A stretch of 6,935 nt of DNA from Anaerolineae bacterium (lineage in GTDB: Bacteria; Chloroflexota; Anaerolineae; 4572-78; NAK82), in contig JAUVPY010000132.1 in NCBI GenBank assembly GCA_030598425.1, forward strand, positions 1-6,935. The letters run 5' to 3'. The notes below the pieces were generated by a model that did not search any database, was not told the origin of the DNA, and saw only the letters and a list, made by a program, of their open reading frames with translations. This document shows positions 5,649-6,935 of this stretch, in pieces. The first letter of the stretch is position 1; the number at the start of each line of letters is the position of its first letter. The translations under genes and the position numbers were made by a program.

Positions 5649-6332
5649 TTAGTGCATTTGCAGGATTTTGTCTAGCGACGTCCGGTCGAGCCGCCGCAAG
5701 AGGTCGCGCCCGCGGTTTTCCACCAGGTCTTGATAAGCAAGCGATGCCAACTCGGGCGTCGTCAAGACGAGGGCATCCTCTCGGTTGTCATCGTAATACG
5801 CTTTACGGCGACCAACCTGCTCAAAACCGTACTTGGCGTAAAGCGCCTGGGCTGCCACGTTTGAAACACGCACCTCCAGGGCCACCCTGAGGGCGGCCAA
5901 CCGATGCGCCTCATCTAGCAGCACAACCAGCATCAGTTCACCCAGCCCTTGCCGTCGATATTCAGCACGGACAGCGAGCGTGCTGATGTGTGCTTCACCA
6001 TACATCAGCCAAAAACCGCTGTAGCCCATAATGATGCCTGGACCAGTCGTTGTCGGACGCCGCATCACTTGCCACAGCCGCTGCCAGGCGGATACCGGCC
6101 CTGCCGAGTGAGCGATCGATCGAGGACAAAGCACGTAGTAGTGCGCGAACTCGTTCTGCGTCACTTCGTGCCGGTAGGACCGTTCAGGCCAGGGGAGGGA
6201 GAAAGCCTCACGCTCGATTTCCATAACCGCTGGTATGTGCGCGGGCTGCATGGGTTCTATCACCAGGGGAAGGGTTGCTAACGCACTGTCAAGGCTGAAT
6301 TGAGTGGTAGTCTTCACTCCCATAGCGGTCAT
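5649..6332 (-). CDS. rimI: RimI-type GNAT N-acetyltransferase
   Basis: This 227-residue GNAT-fold acetyltransferase is placed directly after tsaB, the classic position of rimI, which acetylates the N-terminus of ribosomal protein S18 and sometimes other proteins. Visible features are the N-terminal segment MEIEREAFSLPWPE (37-50), the GYSGFWLMYGEAHISTLAV strands (103-121), the acetyl-CoA loop RRQGLG (126-131), EVRVSNVAAQALYAKYGF (153-170) and RKAYYDDNREDALVL (176-190) with its conserved tyrosines. It is longer than E. coli RimI (about 148 residues): about 20 extra at the N-terminus, a 25-30 residue insertion at 70-98, and about 35 at the C-terminus. The start is ATG at 6330-6332, with AAGGG 5 bases upstream; an ATG three codons later is a weaker choice. 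The S18 target is inferred from family and position only. Confidence 0.88.
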   Translation of the reverse strand: MTAMGVKTTTQFSLDSALATLPLVIEPMQPAHIPAVMEIEREAFSLPWPERSYRHEVTQNEFAHYYVLCPRSIAHSAGPVSAWQRLWQVMRRPTTTGPGIIMGYSGFWLMYGEAHISTLAVRAEYRRQGLGELMLVVLLDEAHRLAALRVALEVRVSNVAAQALYAKYGFEQVGRRKAYYDDNREDALVLTTPELASLAYQDLVENRGRDLLRRLDRTSLDKILQMH

Positions 6333-6372
6333 TCTTACCCTTCAATTCATCATTGACAGAGTGCCACGGCCA

Positions 6373-6935
6373 TCAACTCTCGACCGCCGGGTGTTGGAGG
6401 TAGATAGGGGCCAGGTTTGCTATGTCGTCTACGTCATCGCGGCTCAGACGCATAGCGGCCAACTCGGCCAGGCAAGCGGGACGACGCAGCCGCATGGCCG
6501 GCGAGGGGATGCTCGCCGCCTGACCAAGCCGCTCACGCAGCAAGCTGGCCCCCTGTTCATCGATTTCGCCGGTAAAGACCGCCGCTTCTGCCGCCAGTTC
6601 GCACAACCCCTCAAAGGTAGTGAGGACGGCGGGAATTGTTTGTGACCACGGTCCCTCCACAACTTCGTAGCAGCCGACAGCGATGCGGCCCCGTCCCGCC
6701 TGGATAATGCCCCACACCGGTTGGCCAGCATCCTGAAACGGATAAACCTCCACGTCCAGGGTCGGCACGCCGATGAGGGGTAGCCGATAGGGCAACGCCA
6801 TCCCTTTGGCTGCTGCCAACCCGATGCGCAGCCCAGTGAATGAGCCTGGCCCCAGCGACACGCCGATGCCTGCCAGCGACTCGGTCGCCACCTGGTAGGT
6901 AGTCAACATACGTTGGATGCGCGGCATCAACTCCA
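6373..6935 (-). CDS. tsaB: TsaB (YeaZ), tRNA t6A synthesis scaffold, 5' end missing
   Basis: About 186 C-terminal residues of TsaB are visible; the first 40 or so lie beyond the window, so the ATG near 6927 is internal. TsaB pairs with TsaD, TsaE and TsaC in making N6-threonylcarbamoyladenosine at position 37 of ANN-decoding tRNAs. It is an ASKHA-fold paralogue of TsaD that lacks catalysis and serves as dimer partner. Evidence is the family signature GPGSFTGLRIG (codons at 6820-6852) followed by AAAKGMA, the preceding ELMPRIQRML helix, the GVPTLDV strand and the WGIIQAGRGRIAVGCYE strand pair. The C-terminus (ANLAPIYLQHP) also fits TsaB. The stop is TGA at 6373-6375, 40 bases before rimI, the usual tsaB-rimI arrangement. 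Confidence 0.94.
   Translation of the reverse strand, partial: ELMPRIQRMLTTYQVATESLAGIGVSLGPGSFTGLRIGLAAAKGMALPYRLPLIGVPTLDVEVYPFQDAGQPVWGIIQAGRGRIAVGCYEVVEGPWSQTIPAVLTTFEGLCELAAEAAVFTGEIDEQGASLLRERLGQAASIPSPAMRLRRPACLAELAAMRLSRDDVDDIANLAPIYLQHPAVES

Noticed and set aside
6113..6122. Palindrome CGATCGATCG within rimI
   Set aside because: It is only 10 bases long, inside coding sequence, and a single occurrence.
6333..6372. Separate promoter for rimI
   Set aside because: A TTGACA-like string here reads on the plus strand, the wrong direction, and no -10 box is placed properly on the minus strand.
1..6935. CRISPR array, tRNA, rRNA, insertion sequence or transposase
   Set aside because: No regularly spaced repeats, no cloverleaf or rRNA-like segments, and no transposase motifs were seen on either strand; the window is almost entirely filled by the listed genes.

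Overview
The window holds eight genes, all on the minus strand, packed with gaps of at most about 65 bases. Transcription runs from the right edge (position 6935) to the left edge. It looks like a bacterial chromosome of moderately high G+C. Type 4 (iron-sulfur) uracil-DNA glycosylase, RNase J, and a tsaB-rimI pair beside a MrfA-type helicase point away from gammaproteobacteria. My best guess is Chloroflexota (Anaerolineae-like) or a similar deep-branching phylum; this is inference from protein style and from one CCCCTCTCCC-type palindromic repeat, not a proven assignment.

Region 1 (about 760-6935) reads as one long housekeeping and genome-maintenance operon, in transcription order: tsaB (5' end cut by the window edge), rimI, a type 4 uracil-DNA glycosylase, RNase J, and a large MrfA/YprA-type DEVH helicase. 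The gaps are 40, 32, 33 and 18 bases, with no terminator seen between genes. The first two genes act in translation (tRNA t6A synthesis and N-terminal acetylation). RNase J matures and degrades RNA. The glycosylase and helicase act in DNA repair.

Region 2 (about 55-763) is a VapBC-type toxin-antitoxin module: an AbrB/MazE-fold antitoxin overlapping a PIN-domain toxin by 23 bases. It has its own very good promoter (TTGACA, 17 bases, TACAAT). The -35 box overlaps the helicase stop codon, and a perfect 8-bp inverted repeat covers the -10 box and the start-site region, as expected for an autoregulatory operator. Four bases after the toxin, a new hydrophobic reading frame starts and leaves the window at position 1.

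The most interesting object is the helicase. It carries an apparently intact HNH nuclease domain inserted just before its DUF1998/zinc-cysteine domain, making a single-chain helicase-nuclease candidate. It also has an in-frame insertion of a dispersed palindromic repeat, adding a 14-residue Gly/Pro-rich peptide between helicase motifs IV and V. The glycosylase ends in a textbook beta-clamp-binding peptide (QLSLF).
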